DNA of 7,472 nucleotides from assembly GCA_012511845.1 (NCBI GenBank), contig JAAZFF010000379.1, forward strand, positions 1 through 7,472, read 5' to 3'. The stretch comes from Lentisphaerota bacterium (GTDB lineage: Bacteria > Verrucomicrobiota > Kiritimatiellia > RFP12 > UBA3636). Position 1 is the first letter of the stretch; each line of letters starts with the position of its first letter. Under the pieces are notes generated by a model, which saw only the letters and a program-made list of their open reading frames with translations, was not told the origin of the DNA and made no database searches. Shown in pieces: positions 1 through 7,258 of this stretch. The translations under genes were made by a program, and so were the position numbers.

Positions 1-1
1 A

Positions 2-316
2 GATGAAACTATCATTGATGCAATGCGTTTTTGGGCAGATATAACTGAAGAGGCACGCAGTTGTCTTGAGAAGAAAGATTTTAAAAGGTTGTCATCACTG
101 ATGGATCAAAACTTTGATAAACGCGCTTCAATATACAATATGAGCGAAGGCAATCTGCGAATGGTCGACGTCGCACGCTCCTGCGGAGCCTGTGCCAAAT
201 TTACCGGGTCAGGTGGTGCAATCATAGGCATCTACGAGGACGAAGAGATGTATAATAAACTCGTAGAAAAACTGTCGAAAATATCTGTTGCTGTTTTCAA
301 GCCTGATATCGTATAA
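2..316 (+). CDS. GHMP-family sugar kinase, C-terminal fragment (glucuronokinase-like)
   Basis: The reading frame is open from the left edge to a TAA at 314-316, leaving 104 residues, so this is the 3' end of a longer gene and the ATG at 23 is probably internal. The best landmark is the glycine-rich KFTGSGGA (nt 197-220), which fits the C-terminal conserved motif of GHMP kinases. It is preceded by a helical stretch ending in MVDVARSCGACA. The spacing and wording (a Met-Asn-x-NFD-like segment, then MVDVARS, then KFTGSGGA, then a short strand and helix) resemble plant-type glucuronokinase, which phosphorylates glucuronic acid at C1 with ATP in the cytoplasm. The family call is from recalled sequence similarity; the exact substrate is an inference, and another sugar-1-kinase of this superfamily is possible. 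The ATP-binding N-terminal half is outside the window. It has the same orientation as the esterase at 848 but is separated from it by 531 bp, so co-transcription is doubtful. Confidence 0.82.
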   Translation, partial: DETIIDAMRFWADITEEARSCLEKKDFKRLSSLMDQNFDKRASIYNMSEGNLRMVDVARSCGACAKFTGSGGAIIGIYEDEEMYNKLVEKLSKISVAVFKPDIV

Positions 317-347
317 GCAGCAATTACTCTGCCGGCTGGTCGGGAAA

Positions 348-449
348 TCGTACACGTCCACAGCGCAGCGGAACACGTTGTACGTGCACGAGCATAAGAA
401 TGGAACTCGACGATAAGAAACCGGTTTACTACGTTGAAATCGTGTACGA
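348..449. repeat. CGTACAC-type inverted repeats, three arms
   Basis: The arm TCGTACACGT (348-357) pairs with ACGTGCACGA (382-391) with one mismatch across a 24-nt loop. Its first nine bases also pair perfectly with CGTGTACGA at 441-449. Inside the first loop and second arm lies a shorter perfect hairpin, CACGT-TGT-ACGTG (374-386). Two alternative pairings of the same left arm are therefore possible. Function is unknown; it could be a REP-like intergenic element or chance enrichment of CGTAC-rich DNA. Confidence 0.5.
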
Positions 450-483
450 GTATGTGACGATTATAAGCCTCTCAAGAAAACTG

Positions 484-528
484 TCCACTGTCCACTGACC
501 ACTGATCACTGCCCGGCAAGCCGGGCTC
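484..528. repeat. Tandem heptamers plus GC-rich hairpin, copy 1
   Basis: Four consecutive heptamers, TCCACTG, TCCACTG, ACCACTG and ATCACTG, fill 484-511. The last G overlaps the start of GCCCGGC-AA-GCCGGGC (511-526), a 7-bp perfect inverted repeat with almost no loop, followed by TC. A degenerate copy of the whole arrangement lies at 742-786. The sequence after the hairpin is not T-rich, so it does not look like a classic intrinsic terminator. Confidence 0.6.
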
Positions 529-579
529 GTCCTACCTTCTCAGCAGACGGGATAACCTTGCATGGAGGAATTTCAGAAC

Positions 580-606
580 CACGAAAAGCACGAAAAGACA
601 CGAAAG
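580..606. repeat. Short direct repeat CACGAAA(A)G, three units
   Basis: CACGAAAAG occurs at 580-588 and 589-597, and CACGAAAG at 599-606. This resembles a CACGAA-based tandem motif I recall from intergenic DNA in several environmental bacterial genomes. No role is known to me. Confidence 0.55.
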
Positions 607-670
607 CTCTGCTGCTAGAAACTCTCACGCCGGGAATGCGGAGCTGGAGGGCGAATGTCCTCATGAGCCG

Positions 671-687
671 TGGTTGCGAGGCAACCA
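671..687. repeat. Perfect 7-bp hairpin
   Basis: TGGTTGC (671-677) and GCAACCA (681-687) are exact reverse complements separated by GAG. A G-T wobble (670 with 688) could add one more pair. There is no following T-run. It lies within the repeat mosaic and 13 bp before a second hairpin. Confidence 0.55.
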
Positions 688-699
688 TTCAGCAGGCGG

Positions 700-721
700 G
701 CACAAACAGGAATGTCTGTGC
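700..721. repeat. 9-bp hairpin with GGAA (GNRA-type) loop
   Basis: GCACAAACA (700-708) pairs with TGTCTGTGC (713-721), with a single A-C mismatch (705 with 716), leaving the loop GGAA at 709-712. GNRA tetraloops are typically RNA-stabilising, so the element may be functional as a transcript rather than as DNA. The same word, with G instead of A at the mismatch, would be a perfect stem, which suggests decay of a repeat. Confidence 0.55.
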
Positions 722-741
722 TACAGTCTGCGGTCTGAAAG

Positions 742-786
742 CAAACTATCAACTGCCAACTGAACATTGCCCGGCCTGCAGGGCTC
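742..786. repeat. Heptamer plus GC block, degenerate copy 2
   Basis: CAAACTA, TCAACTG, CCAACTG and AACATTG (742-769) run in heptamer register like the tract at 484-511. They are followed by GCCCGGCCTGCAGGGCTC (769-786), which matches 511-528 at 15 of 18 positions. The self-complementarity of the GC block is partly lost here, although an 8-bp palindrome CCTGCAGG (775-782) is present. The two copies are 258 bp apart and in the same orientation. Confidence 0.55.
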
Positions 787-847
787 CGGCTAATCTGATT
801 TTTAAAATAGACAGTGATAAGCTTCATCAGCTACAATCAGCCATATT

Positions 848-1606
848 ATGAAAACAAAAGCAACTTATTTACTCTTAATCGCTATGTGCACTACTTTGCT
901 TTCAACTTCTCTATCCGGTTCAGCTGCCAAGCAGGATCAGAAACAAAATGCTCCATATAAGATAATGTGTGTTGGTGATTCAATCACACAGGGCGGACAG
1001 AAGAGCCGGGAGGAGTATACTTACAGACTCCCCCTGCAAAAATTACTGCACGAGGCAAAAATCAGCTTTGATTTTACAGGCTCCCGCAAGGCGGGACTGG
1101 ATTCGCGTGCTGTATGGCCTGATATAGCAGAGGGTGTACCGTTCGATCCCGATCACGAAGGCTATTACGGCTTCAAAACAAGGGATGCTGTTAATAAAGT
1201 GATGGCTGCATGGAAGAAAGATTCACCTGCACCGGACGCTGTTCTTATTCATCTCGGTACAAATGATCAGGGAAATACACCGCACGATGAAACAGTGCAG
1301 AAGCCTTTGCGTGAATTCATCGTATTCCTGCGAACAAAAAATCCGAACGTTGTTGTGCTGCTCGGACATTTGAATTTCAACCACTCAAAGGGTGCCAACT
1401 CCATACGTCCGCTTGTTGAAGAACTTTCCAAAGAGATGAATACAAAAGAGTCGCCCGTAATTACAGTTCATCACTATAAAGGGTGGTTTGAAATGCCCGG
1501 TCAACCGCAGAGTGATACGTTTGACTGGGCACATCCAAACCCCCAGGGGCAGATGAAGATGGCAAAAGCCTGGCTTGAAGCTCTTACTCCTTATCTACCA
1601 AAATAA
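848..1606 (+). CDS. Secreted SGNH/GDSL-family esterase (carbohydrate esterase type)
   Basis: The 252-residue protein begins with a Sec-type signal peptide: positive MKTK, a hydrophobic core at about residues 7-22, and likely cleavage near SGSAA (23-27). There is no lipobox cysteine at the expected site, so it is probably periplasmic or released. All SGNH blocks are visible: GDSITQG (43-49) with nucleophile Ser45, Gly108 in the EGYYGF block, HLGTND (135-140) with Asn139 for the oxyanion hole, and DWAHPNPQG (226-234) with catalytic Asp226 and His229. The arrangement (GDSITQG, LGTND, D-x-x-HPN-x-x-G) resembles family CE3 acetylxylan esterases, so deacetylation of a plant- or algae-type polysaccharide is a reasonable inference; the true substrate is unknown. 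The start at 848 is chosen because the signal peptide begins there; I see no Shine-Dalgarno sequence just upstream. Its last 23 bp overlap the 3' end of the convergent glycoside hydrolase gene. Confidence 0.93.
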   Translation: MKTKATYLLLIAMCTTLLSTSLSGSAAKQDQKQNAPYKIMCVGDSITQGGQKSREEYTYRLPLQKLLHEAKISFDFTGSRKAGLDSRAVWPDIAEGVPFDPDHEGYYGFKTRDAVNKVMAAWKKDSPAPDAVLIHLGTNDQGNTPHDETVQKPLREFIVFLRTKNPNVVVLLGHLNFNHSKGANSIRPLVEELSKEMNTKESPVITVHHYKGWFEMPGQPQSDTFDWAHPNPQGQMKMAKAWLEALTPYLPK

Positions 1607-4600
1607 GATCGCCAACGTTGTCGAGCTGCTTGCTGTGGGCACCGCTGAACCATCCCATGAAGCCGACTCGACCGTCGCCGTCATCCTCATTGAGAATCAT
1701 CGTCATGCCGAGGTTCGCTCCTTTGACAGGTTCAAAGGGGGCGAGTTGAGTCCACGGTATGGCGATTTCATAGCGCAGTCCGCCTGCAGAGCCGGGAAGG
1801 GGAGTGGAGGCTATGCGGAATTGCGCCGGACCTTCACTTATGCTGCTGTGCCCTGAAAGATGACACCATGCCTGCGGTCCTTTGGTGCCGATGCCGAGGC
1901 TGTAATCGTATTTGCCTGCTTTCTCAGCATCTTTCCGTACAGGATCAAAGAGGAATTGAAGACCGTCCTGATTCCAGACAGCACCATCTGAAAACTGAAC
2001 ATGATGAACATCATCTTTAACCTCCACTGCAAGATAAAGATTTTCATCATCCCAGACGGCACGCCAAACGGCTGAAAGATCATCAATGCCATCCCATGTA
2101 GCCGATTTATCGAATCTGAAATTCGCTTCCGCAATATCAATCTTCTGCTCCCGTGCCTGTTTCCAGATGGGCTCATCAAATTTGCCGTCGATGGTAATTC
2201 CGCCTTCAATCCTGATTGCTTCGGCGAATCCGCCTACGAGTCTTTCGTTTGTAATTTGCCTACCGGCAGCGTCAGTTACACGAGCACGGATCTGGTACAG
2301 CGTTTGATCTTCAAAGTCCACAACTGCCATTTTTGCTTCGTGGACTGACCCGCCTGCAAGTTCAATCCTACCTTCAGAACCGCCTTTCAAATATGCTTCA
2401 GCGGATTCAGGTATATGTGTTGCGAACGAGCCGTTGTTTATGGAGAACTGATCCATCAGCTCCACTGTCCAGTCTATTGATGCCGGTTCTGTTCCGTTAT
2501 TGCGCATAACAATACGGATTGTCGGCTCTCCATCATCATTTCTTGCATCTGCAAACACGTCGAGCGAAACAGGGCTCATAATTGCGATCGGAATTATAAT
2601 TTCTCCGGCGTTATCTTTTCTGCGTACCATTACGCGACCTGTTCGGGCATCCGTATCGGCAGGGGCTTCAACAGTGCATATGAATGTTGATACGCCGGAC
2701 TTGGCAAACGAGGCTTTCCAGCGCGGAGGTACGATGGCAGTCAGTTCTTCCGCTGCTGCCACGCTTGCCTTAACTTCAAATCTACATTTTTCACCCTTGA
2801 GAATAGTGAGCTGTTTTTGGGGAATTTCTATTGAAGGTGTTGCAAGTTCGCGGACCAGTTTTGCCGGCTGTTTCTGCTTGTAGCGAAGCAGGACAGGCTC
2901 ACCGGAGAGTCCGAGTGTAACTTTCCCGGAGCCGGGAACTAATGCTGCACTGCTGCCGTCGACACGAATGAGTTGCGCATTATCCACGCCTGGAAGATTT
3001 ATTCCGCAATCGATTCTTTCGCCTTCTTTCCATAGCACATGGAAGCACTCTCCATTTTCGTCACGGAACAGGTAGCTCTGTACACCATTTTCGTGTTGTA
3101 CTTCATCAACGACCTTTTTAATTGTGATGCCGTTTATCATTGTGTAGTACATGACCCCATCGAGACGTGGGTTATACTGGCTGTACTGGCAATCGAACGT
3201 ATTGTGCGCATCGCCCGATGTGCCTCGGGCTTTGCCGTCGCCATCGGGGTACATGATGGTGAACCAGCTCACGTTTTCGCCGCCTTCAGCGAAGAATGCC
3301 GTGAATTTTTTTACCATTTCGCATGCAACTGCATATCTTGTCTGCCCCTGTGAGTTAAGTCCTAGTTCTGTACACCAGATTGGTTTTTCTGCTCCATATT
3401 TTTTTCCGAGTTCCCGGTAGTTGCGGATTGCCTGGCGGACATTTCCATAAGTTTCATAAACGTGAAAATCATATACGTCGGTGTACTTGTAATAGCCGGC
3501 GCTGAAAAATGACTCAAGAGCCGGTACAGAAGTAGTTACAATCAGTATATCCGGTTTTACGGACTTGAGTGCCTCGTACGCGATCTTGTAGGCTTTTATC
3601 TTTTCGGCGACGAGTTCTGGACGTTCGTTCGGTTCATTCCCGAGCATAATGCAAGCGAGAGAATCGTTGTCCTTATGCTTGTTCATGAAGTTGATGGCGT
3701 TCTGGTGGAGTTGTTCTTCAGTAATGTTTTTCCATCCTTCGCGTTCCACCTGCGATACACCTGAGGGTCCGCCGTACCATTTATCACCCAGGTCTCTTAT
3801 ACGTTCCCAGCCGCTGTCGCCCCATGTTCCGATCTGGCGCAGTCCTATGCGGCTCGCCAACTTGAAGTACTCGGGTATACGGCTGTCCCAGTTGCGTATG
3901 GTAAATGGAATCTGCTCAGCGTGGTACTGTCTGGACTCTGCCACCGGGAGTCTGGCAAAGCCGCTGTATTCGGCGGCATCCTCGTAAGCCGCTGAGGGTA
4001 TTTCAATATGCAGCTCATGATATTTGCCGATTTCGAAAATGTCTTTCGGCAGTGAAACTTTTCCGAGATAACGGAAATGACGACCTGATCTGCCGCTGCG
4101 TTCGAGTGTGATTTTCCCGAGGGGCATCTGTTCTGCGCCCCAGTAGTCTGTTACTTTCACAATTGCAGTACGTCCATCGGCAGGGAGACTGTGAATGCTG
4201 CGGACTTCCAGTGAAAATGCCACTTCATCCTCAGGGTAGAACATGTTCCCTGTAACGTCGCTGCTTATTATAATCCGCTCGATGTTTTTTTCTTTACCCT
4301 TGATTTCAAGGGGAACAGCAGCAAGAGCATCGATATCGCAGTAGCCATGTGTTTTATGCATTGCTGCCGAGAAGCGAGCTTTTACTGTACCGTTTGGAAA
4401 TTCAACCTGTCTGGCAAAGCTTTTCCATCTTTCTACGCCGGTCTGATCGACAAGTGTTTTTGTTTCCAACACATTGCCAGAGGCGTCAAGAGCTTCGATG
4501 TTTACCCTGACTGCAAAGCTGTTGTCGGGGGAGTGCAAGCTGCTGCGTGTAGCGCCGCTGAGACTCCACGGTCCGGAACCGGCAGGGAATGAAGCACCGC

Positions 4601-5972
4601 TGAGTGCGACGTTGTCGTTGAGCTGGTCTTCGGAGCGTTCTATTCGTACTGCGTTGGCACCTTCGTAGGATGCGTCACTTACAATAGATACTGAGCCGGC
4701 GGTGCCGAGCTTCTTCCATCCATCCGGGAGAGTCGCTGACGAATCAAACGATTCCTTGTACGCTTCACCAGCTGTTCTGGCTGTCACTGTTACTTCAGCA
4801 CGTATATCGGTGATAAGCATCTCCGGTTTTTTATCTTCAGCACTTCCTCCTCCGATAAGCAGGGAGATATATTGACCGTTGCCGTGCCATTTCCCGTCGT
4901 TGGCTCCTCCCCAGTGCTCGCCGCCGACAACGCCGGCAGTCTCGATTACCACTTCATGCCATTTGTTATCGGGAGTCAGTTTAAAACCATGACCCTGGTG
5001 GCACTGTCCTGTTCCGTCGCCAAGTCTGACATTGAAATTTTTGACATTAGCCGTTTTAACACGCATTTTTATGGCTTTTACATTGAGCCCGTTGAGCTGA
5101 TGATCAGCTGACACATACGCTCCGCCTCCTGTAAAGTCTCCGCGGAGTTTGACTGCATTAGCAGCGCTGCCATCAACGTTCTGAATAAGATCAATTCCAC
5201 CTTTGGCACCGGGAAATTCGCGTCCATCGTTGAAATTCCAGTCGAGTTCGCCTTCATTGAGGATTTCATCGAGACGAACTTCGCGTGTGAGAACAACTTT
5301 GGGAGCAGCAGTTTTAATTCTTGCGTTCGAAATCCACAGAGAGCCTTTACCTGTCTCTCCGGTGATGTTGCGACCGGACAGAATATAGATTGCCTTGATC
5401 GGGTTATGCCATTTGCCGTCCCCGGCTCCACCCCATCCTTCATATCTGTTAACAATTTCGACGGCGGAGCTTGTTCCTGCTTTTTCAAAATACTCGGCAA
5501 CAGGAAACAGTATTCGCTGCCATCGATCGTGTGGTTCTGTCCTCAGGTTAAGTTGGTGGCACTGACCTGTTCCATCGATAAGGCGTATTGTCAGGATTTT
5601 TGTATTGCCCGGTGTTTTAATCCAGAATGAGAGTACATCAACATCAACAGGCGGCAGATGGCGCCCGACCTGCACGTAATTACCACCTCCGGTAAAGTCA
5701 GCATCAAGGCGTATTGCGGGGCGATACTGCGCCTCTACAGCGTCATCGGCTACCATGCCGCCTTTTGCTCCCGGAAACTCTCGTCCGTTGTCGAAACTCC
5801 ATTCTGCTGTTGGAGAATCAGAGTCGATTATACTTATTTCTTCTGCCGTTACTGTTGCAGGCATATAAATTGCGAAAAGCGCAATTGTGAAAGCCAGCGA
5901 GCTCTTGAATTTTTTATATAGTTTTTTCATATTTTTATTTTTAGTGTTTTTTAAAATTGTTTCGCCCATCAT
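1584..5972 (-). CDS. Large secreted modular glycoside hydrolase (clan GH-A type) with CBM-like modules
   Basis: Residues are counted from the first ATG at 5972; the true start is probably Met15 (5930), because MKKLYKKFKSS followed by a hydrophobic stretch and VTA-EE (cut after Ala43) makes a clean signal peptide. Neither start has a good ribosome binding site. Domains in order: two related beta-sandwich modules (about 55-222 and 242-395); a jelly-roll-like module (405-555); an Ig-like domain (560-680); a TIM barrel (about 688-955); the small beta-domain that often follows such barrels (960-1032); Ig-like linkers (1040-1250); and a CBM9-like domain (1255-1460, with WDDENLYLAVEV, WNQDGLQFLFD and YEIAIPW). 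In the barrel, LGNEPNE places the acid/base at Glu780 and WCTELG the nucleophile at Glu869, the usual strand-4 and strand-7 positions; DFHVYE (835-840) fits strand 6. This supports an endo- or exo-acting retaining hydrolase on an extracellular glycan. The GH family (39-like, 5-like or unassigned) cannot be fixed by eye. Confidence 0.9.
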   Translation of the reverse strand: MMGETILKNTKNKNMKKLYKKFKSSLAFTIALFAIYMPATVTAEEISIIDSDSPTAEWSFDNGREFPGAKGGMVADDAVEAQYRPAIRLDADFTGGGNYVQVGRHLPPVDVDVLSFWIKTPGNTKILTIRLIDGTGQCHQLNLRTEPHDRWQRILFPVAEYFEKAGTSSAVEIVNRYEGWGGAGDGKWHNPIKAIYILSGRNITGETGKGSLWISNARIKTAAPKVVLTREVRLDEILNEGELDWNFNDGREFPGAKGGIDLIQNVDGSAANAVKLRGDFTGGGAYVSADHQLNGLNVKAIKMRVKTANVKNFNVRLGDGTGQCHQGHGFKLTPDNKWHEVVIETAGVVGGEHWGGANDGKWHGNGQYISLLIGGGSAEDKKPEMLITDIRAEVTVTARTAGEAYKESFDSSATLPDGWKKLGTAGSVSIVSDASYEGANAVRIERSEDQLNDNVALSGASFPAGSGPWSLSGATRSSLHSPDNSFAVRVNIEALDASGNVLETKTLVDQTGVERWKSFARQVEFPNGTVKARFSAAMHKTHGYCDIDALAAVPLEIKGKEKNIERIIISSDVTGNMFYPEDEVAFSLEVRSIHSLPADGRTAIVKVTDYWGAEQMPLGKITLERSGRSGRHFRYLGKVSLPKDIFEIGKYHELHIEIPSAAYEDAAEYSGFARLPVAESRQYHAEQIPFTIRNWDSRIPEYFKLASRIGLRQIGTWGDSGWERIRDLGDKWYGGPSGVSQVEREGWKNITEEQLHQNAINFMNKHKDNDSLACIMLGNEPNERPELVAEKIKAYKIAYEALKSVKPDILIVTTSVPALESFFSAGYYKYTDVYDFHVYETYGNVRQAIRNYRELGKKYGAEKPIWCTELGLNSQGQTRYAVACEMVKKFTAFFAEGGENVSWFTIMYPDGDGKARGTSGDAHNTFDCQYSQYNPRLDGVMYYTMINGITIKKVVDEVQHENGVQSYLFRDENGECFHVLWKEGERIDCGINLPGVDNAQLIRVDGSSAALVPGSGKVTLGLSGEPVLLRYKQKQPAKLVRELATPSIEIPQKQLTILKGEKCRFEVKASVAAAEELTAIVPPRWKASFAKSGVSTFICTVEAPADTDARTGRVMVRRKDNAGEIIIPIAIMSPVSLDVFADARNDDGEPTIRIVMRNNGTEPASIDWTVELMDQFSINNGSFATHIPESAEAYLKGGSEGRIELAGGSVHEAKMAVVDFEDQTLYQIRARVTDAAGRQITNERLVGGFAEAIRIEGGITIDGKFDEPIWKQAREQKIDIAEANFRFDKSATWDGIDDLSAVWRAVWDDENLYLAVEVKDDVHHVQFSDGAVWNQDGLQFLFDPVRKDAEKAGKYDYSLGIGTKGPQAWCHLSGHSSISEGPAQFRIASTPLPGSAGGLRYEIAIPWTQLAPFEPVKGANLGMTMILNEDDGDGRVGFMGWFSGAHSKQLDNVGDLILVDKE

Positions 5973-5974
5973 AA

Positions 5975-7258
5975 TTATCTCACTAGTATAATTGAGGCAC
6001 TTTCACTTATACTTAGCAGCACTTTTCCGGCTCCTGCCCTTAAGGAATACATGCGATGATCATCATCAGCAGCATTTGCTACAGAGGCATCATCAAGCAT
6101 TGCCGTTCCATCGCATTGGAACAGTACGTGATTTCCTACGCTGACAGACTCGATTTTGTCGATATTAATCTTTCCGCTGACTGTTATATCTCCGGTGATT
6201 GATGGTGTTACATCTGTCGTCATGGTGGCACCGTCATTAATGGTCAAGTTACCTCTCACCATCCCTGTTCCTGCCAGCAAGCCGCTGTTTACTTCAATAT
6301 CGCCATCAACAGAGCCGTTCAGAACAATACCGCCTCCATTGATAAATGTTGAGCCGGAGTATGTATTGTCGCCTCCAAGTGTAAGCACTCCGCCTCCGCC
6401 CTTGACGAGGCGGATTATACCGGTGCCATCACGTATTGTACCTGCAAACTCATTATCTGCGCCATTAAGCACTCCGAGCGTAGTTGTTCCCGAAGTATGA
6501 GTCTCCACTATTGCATTTCTATTCGTTCCGGAAAGCTCAGGAACCAGGAATTGCTTGCCGCCCCTTATCCTCAAAGTAGCGATTTCACCATCGCCGAAAA
6601 CAACAGGATTATTGCCGGGGGAGCTGATGTTGTCGGCATCCACTTCATATACTCCGCGGTATATGTATAATCCGCTGCCCATGTGGATTGTACCTGCAAC
6701 GCGGGCAACGCCATCTCCGATCGGGTCTGTGTTATTCAGTATGAAAATACACTCCGATCGTGCGTCACTTTGCGATTTTGATCCGGGAAGATTTACTGTT
6801 TTACCGTCCGCTATGTCAAATTTAGCCCCATTGCCTCCGTACACAAGCGTGTTTTGCAGGGTCATTGATTCAGTCAGCCTAAGCGTGGCATTGTTGCGCA
6901 CGGTTGGTCTTGTTGTGAAGCTGGCGTCACTGTCCTCTAGTGGAGCGTTGGCGTTTCCGTTCAAAGTAATTGTCCACGCCCCGGGTCCGCCATCGATGAA
7001 TTGCACTGTTCTGTTGAGAATACTGCTGCCCGGCAGAAAGCCAAAAGGCAGTTCCTCTGCTGTACACGTAAATACAGGCGATGTATTCGTACTCGTTACG
7101 TGCATCAGTATGCCATTTGTGTACATTATCGAAGCTGGATCGCTGATTTCCAGAATGCCATCTGCGATTACCACTGTACCTCCGATTTGGGACTTTGAAG
7201 CTAGAACGGCTTTTCCGGGACCTGTTTTTGGATCGAAAAGAGAATGCACAGAAAACAT
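5975..7258 (-). CDS. Autotransporter-associated beta-strand repeat protein, signal peptide out of frame
   Basis: The 427-codon frame is rich in Gly, Thr, Asn, Val and Ile and has the alternating pattern of a beta-helix. The clearest family mark is residues 286-318 (nt 6305-6403), with GGGGVLTLGGDNTYSGSTF followed by INGGGIVLNGSVDG, which fits the autotransporter-associated beta-strand repeat common in surface proteins of PVC bacteria. More beta-coil turns follow (GDIEVNSGLLAGTGMVRGN, 319-337). No translocator barrel, PEP-CTERM or LPXTG anchor is visible at the C-terminus, which ends in a short hydrophobic SIILVR. Such proteins are normally exported, yet the ATG at 7258 gives no signal peptide and no good ribosome binding site. 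An in-frame TAA lies just upstream, and the export-type N-terminus sits in another frame from 7293. The real gene therefore probably starts at 7293 and is broken by a frame change near 7222-7240. The stop is 2 nt from the hydrolase start, so the two are probably co-transcribed. Confidence 0.8.
   Translation of the reverse strand: MFSVHSLFDPKTGPGKAVLASKSQIGGTVVIADGILEISDPASIMYTNGILMHVTSTNTSPVFTCTAEELPFGFLPGSSILNRTVQFIDGGPGAWTITLNGNANAPLEDSDASFTTRPTVRNNATLRLTESMTLQNTLVYGGNGAKFDIADGKTVNLPGSKSQSDARSECIFILNNTDPIGDGVARVAGTIHMGSGLYIYRGVYEVDADNISSPGNNPVVFGDGEIATLRIRGGKQFLVPELSGTNRNAIVETHTSGTTTLGVLNGADNEFAGTIRDGTGIIRLVKGGGGVLTLGGDNTYSGSTFINGGGIVLNGSVDGDIEVNSGLLAGTGMVRGNLTINDGATMTTDVTPSITGDITVSGKINIDKIESVSVGNHVLFQCDGTAMLDDASVANAADDDHRMYSLRAGAGKVLLSISESASIILVR
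6305..6403 (-). other. Beta-strand repeat (autotransporter-associated) motif
   Basis: This segment encodes the single best copy of the repeat in the protein: a Gly-rich turn, the strand VLTLGG, the conserved DNTYSG turn, and a second strand ending GGGIVLNGS. The family consensus I recall is roughly G-x-L-T-L-x-G-x-N-T-Y-x-G-x-T. Other turns in the protein are too diverged to be called individually. Confidence 0.75.

Larger units (their letters stand above)
317..847. other. Intergenic repeat mosaic without a credible gene
   Basis: This 531-bp gap holds no reading frame that I believe is a gene. The short open frames crossing it translate low-complexity or repeat DNA and lack recognisable domains. 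The region instead carries a dense series of small structures: related inverted repeats around 348-449, tandem heptamers at 484-511 followed by a GC-rich hairpin, three CACGAAA(A)G units at 580-606, a perfect 7-bp hairpin at 671-687, a hairpin with a GGAA loop at 700-721, and a second degenerate copy of the heptamer-plus-GC block at 742-786. I see no hairpin followed by a clear T-run that would make an obvious intrinsic terminator for the upstream kinase, and no convincing -35/-10 promoter for the esterase. Confidence 0.7.

Noticed and set aside
23..316. The ATG at 23 as the start of a complete 97-residue protein
   Set aside because: The frame is open to the left edge, and the sequence matches only the C-terminal part of a GHMP kinase, so the gene continues outside the window.
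511..526. The GC-rich hairpin as an intrinsic terminator for the kinase gene
   Set aside because: It is nearly 200 bp past the kinase stop and is not followed by a T-run.
484..606. CRISPR array suggested by the short repeated words
   Set aside because: The units are 7-9 bp, tandem or nearly so, degenerate, and have no spacers of uniform length.
615..827. A 70-codon minus-strand open frame in the intergenic region
   Set aside because: It is the reverse reading of the same repeats. Wording such as STDIPVCA is what the GGAA-loop hairpin repeat gives when translated.
558..851. A 97-codon plus-strand open frame in the intergenic region
   Set aside because: It translates the CACGAAAAG repeats, the two hairpins and the second heptamer block, has no recognisable domain, and only ends by overlapping the esterase start.
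5078..5500. A 140-codon minus-strand open frame inside the hydrolase gene
   Set aside because: It is in a different frame from the hydrolase, whose duplicated modules are clearly conserved there, and shows no domain of its own.
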